Positions 8,869-17,135 are shown, counted from the first letter of the stretch. The stretch is 64,000 nt of DNA from Parabacteroides sp900760525 (GCF_049860805.1 NZ_CP187555.1:4092001-4156000); one strand, 5' to 3'. The notes: a model not told the origin generated them from the letters alone. Numbers and translations: made by a program.

Positions 8869-10083
8869 TTAATAATGTATCATGCCAAGCAGCTTGCTTC
8901 TCGACAGGAGGCATGCCCCGAACGCGCCTGCCCTTTCTCCTAATTTGGATATTTTGATTTCCGTGTCCTGGTTGACTAAATTGAGCGAATATTTGCGGAT
9001 GGCGCTCTTGATCGGCAGACTGATATATTCGCCTGCCAATGAGAGGGTTCCGCCCAATATGACTAATTCGGGGTTGAAGATGTTCATCAGCCCGGCGATG
9101 CCTTTTCCCAAGTTCACACCCATCTTTTCGAGGATGTCGATACAAAGCACATCCTCTTTCCGTACCGCTTCGAGCAGGTCGCCGAGCGAGATTTCTTCTC
9201 CGCTGTCTAATTTCCCGGCGAGTATGGTGTTGCTGCCTTCCCGGTAACGTTCTATCAGGATGCGGTGGAAAGCCGATCCGGAAGCCTCTGTTTCGAGGCA
9301 ACCTTTTTTGCCGCAGTGGCACAGCACTTCGTTTTCGAACATACAGAAGTGCCCGAACTCCCCGGAAAAGCCGGATTTCCCGTAATATAAATTGCCGTCG
9401 ATGATAATTCCCAATCCCAATCCCCATGCCATATTGACGAACAGGATGTTCTTTTCCCCCTGCACGGCTCCTTTCATATACTCGCCGTAGGTCATGGCCC
9501 GGCTGTCGTTCTCAATAAAGACCTTTGCCTGCAACCGTTCTTCGAGAATCTGTGCAAGCGGCCTTTCTTCGAAGTAGAAAATGCTGTAACTATAGCCCGA
9601 TGCCGGATTCACGCGGCCGGTGATATTGACTCCGACCGCTAATATCTTATCCCGTTCCACCGGCAATGAAACGATGAAATCGTCGATAATCTTGCAAAAC
9701 TGCTCCAACGAGGCCGGCGAATTTTCAAGCCGGTACGGGATGTTTTCTTCGAGCTGTACTTTGTCGCCTTTGAAATCGATCGCTGCGATATTCAGTTTGT
9801 CTTTAAGTATATCGACTCCTACGAAGTAGCCGGATGCCGGATTGAGGCCATAAATATTCGGTTTGCGTCCTCCGCTGGTTTCCTGTTTCCCGAAGTCTAA
9901 GATATAACCGTCGTCCTGAAGTTCTGCAACCAGCTTGGTGACGGTCGGAATGCTTAGGTCCATTTCACGGCCCAAGTCGGCAATGGTCGCATCGCCATTG
10001 GCAATATAATAGTGGATGATCTTCTTTTTTAGAAGTTCACTGCGGTTGTTATTATCGGAAGACAGTAAAAATTTTGTATTCAT
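8869..10083 (-). CDS. ROK family protein with N-terminal helix-turn-helix (NagC/XylR type)
   Basis: A 404-residue cytoplasmic protein. Residues 15-75 form a winged helix-turn-helix (ATIADLGREMDLSIPTVTKLVAELQ region). The rest is a ROK sugar-kinase-like domain with a phosphate-loop region near GVDILKD, GVNITGRV, and the zinc-binding signature CHCGKKGCLE. The sugar-binding residues E-x-G-H are present in GEFGHF. As first gene of the nan transcription unit it is most likely the repressor that senses ManNAc, GlcNAc or a phosphorylated derivative. Shorter ROK proteins without HTH act as hexosamine kinases, and this one may keep kinase activity, but the HTH favours regulation. It is about 34 bases upstream of the YhcG gene. 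Confidence 0.9.
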   Translation of the reverse strand: MNTKFLLSSDNNNRSELLKKKIIHYYIANGDATIADLGREMDLSIPTVTKLVAELQDDGYILDFGKQETSGGRKPNIYGLNPASGYFVGVDILKDKLNIAAIDFKGDKVQLEENIPYRLENSPASLEQFCKIIDDFIVSLPVERDKILAVGVNITGRVNPASGYSYSIFYFEERPLAQILEERLQAKVFIENDSRAMTYGEYMKGAVQGEKNILFVNMAWGLGLGIIIDGNLYYGKSGFSGEFGHFCMFENEVLCHCGKKGCLETEASGSAFHRILIERYREGSNTILAGKLDSGEEISLGDLLEAVRKEDVLCIDILEKMGVNLGKGIAGLMNIFNPELVILGGTLSLAGEYISLPIKSAIRKYSLNLVNQDTEIKISKLGERAGAFGACLLSRSKLLGMIHY

Positions 10084-10118
10084 GGCCGTTAGAATGTTAT
10101 AATAATAATATAGCCCTA

Positions 10119-10126
10119 CAAAAGTA
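10119..10126 (-). promoter_or_regulatory. Bacteroidetes -7 box upstream of the ROK gene (nan operon promoter)
   Basis: On the minus strand the sequence reads TACTTTTG, an exact match to the TAnnTTTG -7 consensus, 36 bases before the ATG at 10083. It lies in an AT-rich stretch and is the only candidate close to the start of the operon. A clear -33 element was not found. Confidence 0.6.
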
Positions 10127-10492
10127 TATAAAATTTTTTCAAATATGGGACTATGAAAGTAAAATTTAGGGTGAATGTGCCAAAATATGCGATTCCACTC
10201 TCTACGTTCTCCATCGCATAGAAAGTGAAGCTCACAACTGCCAAAAGTGAATACTCCTAAACGGTTTCAAAGTACAATAACCCCTCCTAAAAGCGTTATA
10301 TTGGAATTTCTGCTAATAACCAGAGCTTTGTCGAATATCGAGTTTCTTAAAAAATATTACCCGCAAGGGTAATTTGAAATATATGGGGTATAAAATCAAT
10401 TTTCATGCGCTATTGTTTCGATTCGGACCAGCAAGTATTTTAGTGAATCGTACAATAAGTAATAGGTGACACTAAGCTTCGTTTTGAAGATG

Positions 10493-10530
10493 ATGTGAAC
10501 CTATTAAATCATCATCTAAAAGGTTCACAT
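10493..10530. repeat. Perfect 10-bp inverted repeat
   Basis: ATGTGAACCT at 10493-10502 is the exact reverse complement of AGGTTCACAT at 10521-10530, with an 18-base spacer containing ATCATCATC. It could form a hairpin or be a dyad protein site. No poly-T follows, so it is not a convincing terminator. Confidence 0.6.
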
Positions 10531-10643
10531 TTCTTCCATTGGCATATTGGCCAAAATCAGACCAGATAAAATGCGTGCCTGAATATGATCCCGATAATCA
10601 AATTGTCAAAATTATCAAAATGCCAGATTTGCTATCCTGAGAT

Positions 10644-10687
10644 TGCCCTATTTACAACCTTTTGTCCAAATGATAGTAAATAGGGCA
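10644..10687. repeat. Perfect 12-bp inverted repeat
   Basis: TGCCCTATTTAC at 10644-10655 pairs exactly with GTAAATAGGGCA at 10676-10687 across a 20-base loop. A structured element or degenerate transposon end are both possible. No gene ends nearby on either strand. Confidence 0.6.
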
Positions 10688-10826
10688 AGGAGACAGGGCT
10701 TTGCGATTGTCATTTTGTTTGCATGATCGTTGGAAAGTTGTTTTTTGTCGCCGGAAAACCGGAATGATGCGGAAGAGGAAATAGAAGTGTCGGGAAAAAA
10801 GGGAGATTCCTATTAAAACGTCAATC

Positions 10827-10886
10827 CCAAAAGGTCTTCCTGACAGAGGCTGTGAGGTGTTAAAATAGCTTTTAAAGACCTTTTGG
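10827..10886. repeat. Perfect 12-bp inverted repeat with 36-base spacer
   Basis: CCAAAAGGTCTT at 10827-10838 is the reverse complement of AAGACCTTTTGG at 10875-10886. The long spacer contains no frame. Function unknown. Confidence 0.55.
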
Positions 10887-10930
10887 TAGTCTTATACGCC
10901 CTCTTTTTTCTTTTGTTCTTCTTCGTCCGG

Positions 10931-11039
10931 CAAAATCATCTAAATGATTTCCAAGATTCATTTGGATAGTTTGTCTGAATTATCTAAATGATTTCCCCAA
11001 AGTATTCAGATCATTTAAAAAATCATTTAGATGATTTTG
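10931..11039. promoter_or_regulatory. Array of three operator-like palindromes
   Basis: The 18-mer with dyad AAATCAT-N4-ATGATTT occurs at 10933-10950, again on the opposite strand at 11020-11037, and with one arm mismatch at 10978-10995. The outer two copies form a perfect 20-bp inverted repeat (10931-10950 and 11020-11039). Centres are about 45 and 42 bases apart, close to four helical turns each. The array ends 204 bases before the TPR regulator gene. A regulator binding cooperatively to phased dyads is the likely reading; the protein is unknown. Confidence 0.5.
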
Positions 11040-11242
11040 GAAAAGGACTCCAAAAACAAGTCTCCATTAAACTAACACACCTGAAAACAGAAATGTTGAT
11101 GTCGGTAGAAATCTCAAAAACGAATTGAATTGACAGCTAAAAGCCTGTTTTTACGATAAACTGAGTAGTCGAAGGTGTTGTCCTGATTATAAAAATGCGT
11201 ACCTTTCCCGCCTGAAAGCAATCGATCTAACAATATATCCGT

Positions 11243-12919
11243 ATGAAAAACATATTCTTGCTTATCTTATTACCTGTCTGTCTCTTCTTCTCATGCGGAG
11301 GGAACCGGACTGCGTCGGAAATGATGGATCGGGCAGAAATACTTTTGGAAACAAATCCGGATAGTGCTTATACATTATTAAATAATATAGAAACCCCTGA
11401 TAAATTGAACGAAAGGCAGTTTGCACGTTGGTGTATGCTGTATTGCCGGACGGCGGACAAATTGTTCGAAGATATGTTGTACACCGAACAACTCGACCGG
11501 GCTTTGTCTTGGTACAAAAATCATGGGACTGCGGAACAGCAGGCTTGGATGGGACTTTACTTAGGGCGTTCGTATGTGAAAGACAAACTCTTTATTCCGG
11601 CGACGAAAGCTTATTCGGATGCGTTGTCGTTGGCAAAAGAGAAACATTTATATAATGTAGCAGGGTATATTTGTAGCTATATGGCGGATCTTTACCAATA
11701 TACGGGTCAGAGAAGTGAGGAGCGGAGGAAAGTCGAAGATGCAATCGGCTTTTTCAAACAGGCTGGTAATGAACGAAGTTATGCCTTTGCCTTGCGAGAT
11801 GTGGCAAAGACATGGGCATTTGACGATTCCTTGTCGTTGGCGCTTCACTATATGCTAATGGCAGATTCAGTTATTACGAACCTCCGGGATTCGGCTGAAA
11901 TTGGTGAAATAGCTAATGGTTTGGGGAATATTTATGATTTGATGGGGGATGTGGAGAAATCAAAAGCTTGTTTCTTCAAGTGTTTAAATTTGAATACGAT
12001 GGATCAAGCTCCGACTTACCTGGCTTTGAGTGATCTCTATTATAATGAAAGCCACCTTGATTCTGCCCGTTATTATCTTGAGAAAGCTTCAACTCCGACA
12101 TCGAATTCTTATACATTGATAGATTGTTTTTATTTAGGTTATCTTATAGAGAAAGAGGCTGGCGATACGGAAAGGGCACTTTGTCTTTTGGAGCAATACC
12201 AAGAAAAGAAGGATTCTTTGTACAATGAACAAATGCAGGTTGATATCGTTGATGCGGAGAAGCGGCATGATGTTGTCACTGTTGTTCAAGAGAATAGAGA
12301 ATTGGTAGTTGAGAAACGATTTTTGTTAGCTTTTGCTATTATCATTTGTCTTTTGTTAGTTGTAGGCTATCAGATGAGAGATAAGAAAAGGCTTCTTGAG
12401 ATAAATCAACGACAAAAGTTTTTAGAAGAAGAGAAAAGACGTCATAAGAAACTGAAAACTGAACTCGAAGACCGTCTTCAAGAGCTTACGGCAGAGATGG
12501 AAAGGAAAGCTGCAACACATGAGGATACAAGTGAATACAAGAAAGAGATCATTGCCTTGAGATTTGAAAAATTGAAACAGTCTTCTTTGTTTAAAGCAAT
12601 AAAGGAGCAATGTCGGAAAGTAGAACCAAATATTGAACAAAAATTAAGCGAAGAAGATTGGAAAGACCTTATCCGGCTGATTAATTCTCTTTTTCCGAAT
12701 ACTTCTGCTTTTATGAAAGAAAATACGTTGGGACTGACAAAAACAGAAACCAAAGTCTGTTATCTCAGTTTTTTTAATCTGCGTTTAAGTGAAGAGGCCA
12801 TTCTTTTAGGAGTCAGTTCAGACTCGGCTAATAAATTCCGGAGTCGTACCCGGCAGAAACTATGCCCAGACCAAAAGGGGGGTGATATAAACGAGTTCAT
12901 CCTTCAAAAAGGATGGTAA
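11243..12919 (+). CDS. Membrane-anchored TPR regulator with C-terminal helix-turn-helix-like region
   Basis: A 558-residue protein. The N-terminus is a lipoprotein or Sec signal (LLILLPVCLFFSCGG). Residues 25-340 are helical TPR-like repeats (AEILLETNPDSAYTLLNNI, GLGNIYDLMGDVEKSKACF and others), predicted to lie outside the inner membrane. A single transmembrane helix spans about 360-378. A charged coiled coil follows (about 385-450), then a C-terminal domain (about 495-558) with LTKTETKVCYLSFFNLRLSEEAILLGV, resembling the LuxR-like helix-turn-helix found at the end of many Bacteroidales TPR proteins. The layout suggests an envelope sensor whose cytosolic end touches DNA. The gene stands alone after the palindrome array and before two outer-membrane proteins, its possible targets. 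The ligand is unknown. Confidence 0.75.
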   Translation: MKNIFLLILLPVCLFFSCGGNRTASEMMDRAEILLETNPDSAYTLLNNIETPDKLNERQFARWCMLYCRTADKLFEDMLYTEQLDRALSWYKNHGTAEQQAWMGLYLGRSYVKDKLFIPATKAYSDALSLAKEKHLYNVAGYICSYMADLYQYTGQRSEERRKVEDAIGFFKQAGNERSYAFALRDVAKTWAFDDSLSLALHYMLMADSVITNLRDSAEIGEIANGLGNIYDLMGDVEKSKACFFKCLNLNTMDQAPTYLALSDLYYNESHLDSARYYLEKASTPTSNSYTLIDCFYLGYLIEKEAGDTERALCLLEQYQEKKDSLYNEQMQVDIVDAEKRHDVVTVVQENRELVVEKRFLLAFAIIICLLLVVGYQMRDKKRLLEINQRQKFLEEEKRRHKKLKTELEDRLQELTAEMERKAATHEDTSEYKKEIIALRFEKLKQSSLFKAIKEQCRKVEPNIEQKLSEEDWKDLIRLINSLFPNTSAFMKENTLGLTKTETKVCYLSFFNLRLSEEAILLGVSSDSANKFRSRTRQKLCPDQKGGDINEFILQKGW

Positions 12920-13090
12920 AAGCCCGAATTTTGCATTAAAATATGGACAATTCTTATTGTATGGATTTGTAAGGTATTGATTAATAGTCTCTAAAAAGTG
13001 AATAAGTAGGTTTTTAGTTGTTCATATAAATTAATTGTGTAAGATATATATCGTTTATTATCAGATGATTCTAATTTCTATAGGATGGTT

Positions 13091-13121
13091 TTGTCCATAT
13101 CGGAATAGATATTGTCCATAT
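13091..13121. promoter_or_regulatory. Direct repeat TTGTCCATAT, 21-base period
   Basis: TTGTCCATAT occurs at 13091-13100 and 13112-13121, a period of exactly two helical turns, about 70 bases before the outer-membrane protein gene at 13192. This spacing is typical of tandem activator half-sites. No matching regulator can be assigned from sequence alone. Confidence 0.4.
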
Positions 13122-13191
13122 CCCGATTTGTCACATCTTATGGCTTCCTCTATGTTTGCACTCGATAATTTTAAAGTGAAAACAAAATTTA

Positions 13192-13644
13192 ATGGGAAAA
13201 ATAATTATTTCGCTACTTTTACTAATCTCTTCTTTGTCCATAAAAGGGATTGAATTACAGCCTTATTCCGGAATTATATATTCGCATAAATGGGGTTTGC
13301 AGACTGGTGCGGACATCAGTTTTCCTCTGAAAAATAATTTTTATTTTCAAACGGGTCTGATGCTTTATTCAAATCCGGAACCAACATATTCTTATGACGA
13401 TTGGAGGATTGGCGTCAATTTGCCTATTTATATGCAATATCGGTTGCCAATAAATAACAAGTTGAGAATAAATATCAATGTCGGGCCTTATTTGGGAATT
13501 GCATCTGTCGGGCAAATAGGTGTTGCATGTAAAATGGGTATTGATATTTCAAGGGTTAATTTAGGTCTCAGCTATTATCAGAATTGTGTGACAGATAAAT
13601 TTGCGGTATTAGGATTGTCTGTAGGATATAAATTTGTGCTCTGA
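13192..13644 (+). CDS. Small outer-membrane beta-barrel protein
   Basis: The 150-residue protein begins with a hydrophobic signal (MGKIIISLLLLISSLSIKG) and then alternates polar and aromatic residues in short strands: YSGIIYSHKWGLQTGADISF, FYFQTGLMLYS, LPIYMQYRLPI. It ends in VGYKFVL, with the aromatic residue near the C-terminus that outer-membrane assembly prefers. This fits an 8-stranded OmpA/PorT-like barrel. Its role is unknown. It is monocistronic or lies in a loose pair with the next gene, 91 bases downstream, another barrel protein. Low GC matches the surrounding island. Confidence 0.7.
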   Translation: MGKIIISLLLLISSLSIKGIELQPYSGIIYSHKWGLQTGADISFPLKNNFYFQTGLMLYSNPEPTYSYDDWRIGVNLPIYMQYRLPINNKLRININVGPYLGIASVGQIGVACKMGIDISRVNLGLSYYQNCVTDKFAVLGLSVGYKFVL

Positions 13645-13735
13645 CATATATTGAAAAAGTATTCTCGCTGAATAGGGGTTTTTCTCATTTTTCCAGTCAT
13701 ATCAACGAAGTCAAACCAATAAAAAGAGAGTTGAT

Positions 13736-14344
13736 ATGAAAAAGAGAGTGATGTTTTTATTGTTGAGTTTAGTGTGTTTATCTGTTTCCGCACAAATTGG
13801 AAAAGTGAGAAGTGGGGTAATAGGTGGTGTTTCGATGGATTGGTATAAGGATGAGGCGATGTCTAAAGGCAACGTTGGGTTTAATATACCGGATATGAAA
13901 CCTTCTTTTCATGTGGGATATCAGTTTCAATTCGAATTGAAACACCGTTTATCGGTGGACGCAGCCTTATTATATGGGCAGAAGCGGGGAGAAATTGCTT
14001 CGGTTGGCTATGAAGTAGCACCGGTTAAAGGCTACAAAAGTAAGTTCGCAAGAAACTACATTGCTTTGAACGGTGTTCTGAATTATAACCTGATAGGAGG
14101 ACTGAAGGTCGGAACGGGTGTTGAGCCTACTCTCCATTTTAAGGATCATATTATGATTGGGAACACTATCAAATCAGCCTTTGACGTCCCGGTCGTTGTC
14201 AAAGCCGCTTATACTTTCAAATACTTCGATCTGGCCCTGACATACAAACATGGCACTTGCAATGTAATGAAAGGAGTCCCTTATATGAAATCGGGACGGA
14301 CACGTGATCTGCAAGTTTCTATCTTTGTCCCGATATTCCGGTGA
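13736..14344 (+). CDS. Outer-membrane beta-barrel protein (PorT-like)
   Basis: The 202-residue protein has a clear signal peptide (MKKRVMFLLLSLVCLSVSAQ). It is followed by amphipathic strands such as SFHVGYQFQFELKHRLSVDA, NGVLNYNLIGGLKVGTGVEP and AAYTFKYFDLALTYKHG, ending in VSIFVPIFR. Such 180-220 residue PorT-family barrels are common in Bacteroidetes and mostly uncharacterised. It is the second of two adjacent barrels behind the TPR regulator. The coding frame is intact, and decayed genes begin immediately after its stop. Confidence 0.72.
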   Translation: MKKRVMFLLLSLVCLSVSAQIGKVRSGVIGGVSMDWYKDEAMSKGNVGFNIPDMKPSFHVGYQFQFELKHRLSVDAALLYGQKRGEIASVGYEVAPVKGYKSKFARNYIALNGVLNYNLIGGLKVGTGVEPTLHFKDHIMIGNTIKSAFDVPVVVKAAYTFKYFDLALTYKHGTCNVMKGVPYMKSGRTRDLQVSIFVPIFR

Positions 14345-14468
14345 TTCCTTCAATAAAAGATGGATTATATTCAATACACTGAAAGGCAGAAGAGATATGT
14401 GCAAAAGATATTGAATTGGAGCCCAGAATAGGGGTTTCGACATCGCCTTATAATGGTTGGGGGCTTAA

Positions 14469-14831
14469 TTTGTCGGGAATGGTCTCTATCTTCATGTGAT
14501 AGATTCTGGAAATGGGAATCGTCCAGTTTCTGGAACAAAGATTCAGTCATTTGCTAAAGGGGGTATCCTGGGAAAAGATAGTATGATTAATTTTGATGGT
14601 TTTCTCTCTAATAAGGATTTGACAAATTGGCCTATAAAATTTACTTATAACGAATCTTCAACCCAAGTCCTGGATCAATATTTGTTAGGAGAAGGTTATA
14701 TGGGTGCAATGAAATTTGTAGGCGATAGCTCTTCCGTAAGTATGATTGTCCCATTTTCAGTGGGAAGTTCATATCAACAATCCGTTTTGATGCCAATTTA
14801 CTTTGAGAGAGTTGATTTTACTTTTGGCTGA
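14469..14831 (+). pseudogene. C-terminal piece of a DUF4827-like (FKBP-like) lipoprotein
   Basis: The frame open from 14469 reads NGLYLHVIDSGNGNRPVSG, then FDGFLSNKDL, GEGYMGAMKFVGDSSSVSMI and PFSVGSSYQQSVLMPIYFERV. This resembles the conserved C-terminal half of the Bacteroidetes DUF4827/FKBP-like family, which is near 200 residues long and exported. The expected N-terminal half and signal peptide are absent: an in-frame TAA lies at 14466-14468, and only scraps such as YTERQKRYVQKIL appear in another frame upstream. The end at 14831 looks natural. Family assignment is from memory of the motif and is moderate. Confidence 0.5.
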
Positions 14832-15619
14832 ATTGTTTGAAAGAGACGCAAAAACAATAAGAAAGCACATCAACAATGTGTTTTCAGAGGAAGAATTGCT
14901 TAAAAAAAGGAACACGCATTTTTTGCGTGTTCCTTTTTCTGACAAACCGGTTCCATTCTATTCTCTTGATGTCATCATCTCAGTTGGCTATCGTGTGAAA
15001 AGCAAACGTGGCACTCAATTCCGTATTTGGGCAAACCGCATCTTAAAGGAATACCTTGTAAAAGGGTATGGCGTAAACAATCGTATAGCAACCCAAAAGT
15101 ACGAGGAACTGTGCCAATTAGTACAGGTGCTATGCACTCGACACGCTCGACCGCTACGACTACCAACAGTTGCAAGTGGAGCAAACCACACAAGAAGAAA
15201 AGTTTCATGTCACTTACGACAATGCCATGAAAGCGATCAACCAACTGAAAGAGAAATTTGGTGAAAGCCGGTGGTTCGGTAACGAAAAGGACGATTCATT
15301 CAAAAGTTCCATCGGTCAGATTTATCAGACTTTTGGCGGAACAGACCTTTATCCTTCCGTAGAAGAAAAAGCGGCAATGCTGCTCTATCTCGTTACAAAG
15401 AACCATTCGTTCAGTGATGGTAACAAACGTATTGCCGCCACTCTGTTCCTTTGGTTCATGCAGAACAATGGTATCTTGTATAATGCCTCAGGTCGCAAAC
15501 GTATCAGTGATGGTACACTCGTTGCTCTTACTCTTATGATAGCGGAAAGTAGGACGGAAGAGAAAGATGTGATGGTAAAAGTTGTTGTAAATCTTATTAA
15601 TAAAAACAATAACGAATAG
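14803..15619 (+). pseudogene. Frameshifted RhuM / death-on-curing (Fic-fold) gene
   Basis: Two overlapping frames encode one protein. The first part (from about 14824) has LAELFERDAKTIRKHINNVF, then SLDVIISVGYRVKSKRGTQF and RIWANRILKEYLVKGYGVNN, the RhuM/virulence-protein N-domain. It goes out of frame near 15130. The second part, open through 15619, reads LDTLDRYDYQQLQVEQTTQE, then YPSVEEKAAMLLYLVTKN and the Fic/Doc core HSFSDGNKRIAATLFLWF, matching HxFxDGNKR. The join QLVQVL/YALDTLDRY suggests a small out-of-frame deletion. The usual first 15-20 residues, including the WLTQAQ-like start, are also missing. Such genes occur inside type I restriction clusters. Confidence 0.75.
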
Positions 15620-15647
15620 GGCAGTATAACAAAAACTAAATAAATAT

Positions 15648-15728
15648 ATGGCAAAGAAAAACATTCAATCAATAGAACCTAATATTGCTGATTTAGCTAA
15701 TAATTGGCTGAAATCATACAAACAATGA
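15648..15728 (+). pseudogene. First 26 codons of a type I-like DNA N6-methylase
   Basis: The ATG at 15648 begins MAKKNIQSIEPNIADLANNW followed by LKSYKQ and a TGA. This resembles the N-terminus of large Bacteroidetes SAM-dependent methylase/restriction subunits, which continue for several hundred residues after the LKSY segment. Everything past that point is gone. It lies 28 bases after the death-on-curing pseudogene, the order seen in intact clusters. The identification rests on a short match and is tentative. Confidence 0.45.
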
Positions 15729-15879
15729 TTTGTTTGTAGAACACTCTTGGTACTTCCTCAATGCGTTGGTTCGTGCCAATTATCGCAATGTGCGAAAGAG
15801 TATTGAACCTGATATGAATTTTTTGATCCTGTTTTTCAGAAACTTAATGATGGGTGAACAGAATGAGTTAAAGAATTGA
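15721..15879 (+). pseudogene. C-terminal scrap of a Fic family protein
   Basis: The frame reads NNDLFVEHSWYFLNALVRAN, then YRNVRKSIEPD and FFRNLMMGEQNELKN before TGA at 15877. WYF-NALVRANY and FFRNL-GE-NELKN are typical of the region after the Fic catalytic motif in Bacteroidetes Fic proteins. The HPFxxGNGR core and all upstream sequence are missing, joined directly to the methylase stump, so one deletion likely removed the interior of both genes. Confidence 0.55.
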
Positions 15880-15882
15880 TTT

Positions 15883-16041
15883 ATGGTCGTTAATCCTCCG
15901 GTAGATTGGATTGAGGAACAAAACCCGACAAGTACCCGACAAACTCCTTTAGTTGTAATGCTCTACCCGAATAACCCCAAGCATCCAGGGCAAACGTATC
16001 GGCTGACAGTGAAAGGATTAGGCATTTACAATTTGCGATAA
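15883..16041 (+). pseudogene. Degenerate 52-codon fragment, possibly the tail of a Fic or ATP-binding protein
   Basis: The frame MVVNPPVDWIEEQNPTSTRQ... includes an NPTSTRQ stretch like the repeats seen near the ends of Bacteroidetes Fic and AAA_4-type proteins. The rest (LTVKGLGIYNLR) is not recognised. It is treated as debris because it sits between broken genes and the ruvB promoter and lacks a domain. Confidence 0.3.
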
Positions 16042-16076
16042 AAACAACCACAAGTTTAGAACCGGATAATTCTTAT

Positions 16077-16084
16077 TATCTTTG
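16077..16084 (+). promoter_or_regulatory. -7 box of ruvB
   Basis: TATCTTTG matches TAnnTTTG exactly, 20 bases before the ruvB ATG. A TTTA about 18 bases upstream (16055-16058) may serve as the -33 element. Confidence 0.65.
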
Positions 16085-16104
16085 CCTGTCAAAGTAATAA
16101 GAAT

Positions 16105-17130
16105 ATGGAAGATGAATTTGATATAAGGGATGCACGGGTTCCGGAGAGCGAGCGGGAGTATGAGAATGCGCTTCGTCCGCTTTCGTTTCATGACTTCAGC
16201 GGGCAGGCCAAGGTGGTCGAGAACCTGAAGATTTTCGTGATGGCGGCCCGGATGCGTAAGGAGGCGCTCGACCATGTGCTGCTGCACGGGCCTCCCGGAT
16301 TGGGAAAGACTACATTATCCAATATTATAGCGAATGAATTGGGAGTCGGTTTTAAGGTGACTTCCGGACCGGTACTGGATAAGCCGGGCGATCTGGCGGG
16401 GGTATTGACTTCGCTGGAGAAGAATGATGTCCTTTTTATCGACGAGATCCATCGGTTGAGCCCGATTGTGGAGGAATACTTGTATTCGGCGATGGAAGAT
16501 TACCGGATAGATATCATGATCGATAAAGGACCGAGTGCCCGTTCCATCCAGATCGATCTGGCTCCGTTTACGCTGGTGGGGGCGACGACTCGTAGCGGTT
16601 TGCTGACAAGTCCGCTCAGGGCGCGTTTCGGGATCAATATGCACCTCGAATATTACGAGATGGAGACGCTGACGAAGATCGTGCTTCGTAGTGCCGATAT
16701 CCTGAATGTGAAGTGCGAGCTGAACGCGGCACGCGAGATCGCCTCCCGTAGCCGCGGTACGCCTCGTATTGCGAACGCATTGTTGCGCCGCGTGCGTGAT
16801 TTTGCACAGGTGAAAGGTTCCGGCGAGATCGATAAGGCGATTGCTTGTTATGCGTTGGAGGCACTGAACATCGACCGTTATGGCCTGGATCAGATCGACA
16901 ATAAGTTGCTGACGACTATCATCGACAAGTTTAACGGCGGACCGGTAGGATTGACGACTATCGCGACTGCGCTGGGAGAAGATCCCGGAACGCTGGAAGA
17001 AGTTTATGAGCCTTTCCTTATCAAAGAAGGCTTTATCAAACGTACGCCCCGCGGCCGTGAGGTGACGGAACTGGCTTATACCCATCTGGGGCGTAACAGG
17101 GGGAGCGAACAAGGTTTTTTATTTGACTAA
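16105..17130 (+). CDS. ruvB: Holliday junction branch migration ATPase RuvB
   Basis: A 341-residue AAA+ motor that, with RuvA, drives branch migration of Holliday junctions. It shows the N-terminal LRPLSFHDFSGQ segment, Walker A GPPGLGKTT near residue 60, Walker B LFIDEIHRL, sensor 1 GATTRSG, the arginine-bearing LRARFG, and the C-terminal winged helix containing FNGGPVGL and GFIKRTPRGR. Full length and all motifs are intact. It begins right after the pseudogene cluster and is followed 5 bases later by the flippase gene, so the two are probably co-transcribed. Confidence 0.98.
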   Translation: MEDEFDIRDARVPESEREYENALRPLSFHDFSGQAKVVENLKIFVMAARMRKEALDHVLLHGPPGLGKTTLSNIIANELGVGFKVTSGPVLDKPGDLAGVLTSLEKNDVLFIDEIHRLSPIVEEYLYSAMEDYRIDIMIDKGPSARSIQIDLAPFTLVGATTRSGLLTSPLRARFGINMHLEYYEMETLTKIVLRSADILNVKCELNAAREIASRSRGTPRIANALLRRVRDFAQVKGSGEIDKAIACYALEALNIDRYGLDQIDNKLLTTIIDKFNGGPVGLTTIATALGEDPGTLEEVYEPFLIKEGFIKRTPRGREVTELAYTHLGRNRGSEQGFLFD

Positions 17131-17135
17131 AAAGT

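Larger units (their letters stand above)
10127..11242. other. 1.1 kb non-coding, AT-rich region between divergent genes
   Basis: No convincing coding frame exists on either strand between the ROK gene and the TPR regulator. The stretch contains three perfect inverted repeats of 10-12 bp with wide spacers and an array of three 18-bp palindromes, listed separately. Its low GC and loss of reading frames resemble decayed mobile DNA, but no transposase remnant was recognised. Confidence 0.6.

Noticed and set aside
10931..11039. CRISPR array reading of the repeats
   Set aside because: Only three short, AT-rich palindromic copies with unequal spacing and no cas gene anywhere in the window.
13035..13253. 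72-codon frame overlapping the start of the first barrel protein
   Set aside because: It overlaps the signal peptide of a better gene in another frame and has no protein-like pattern.
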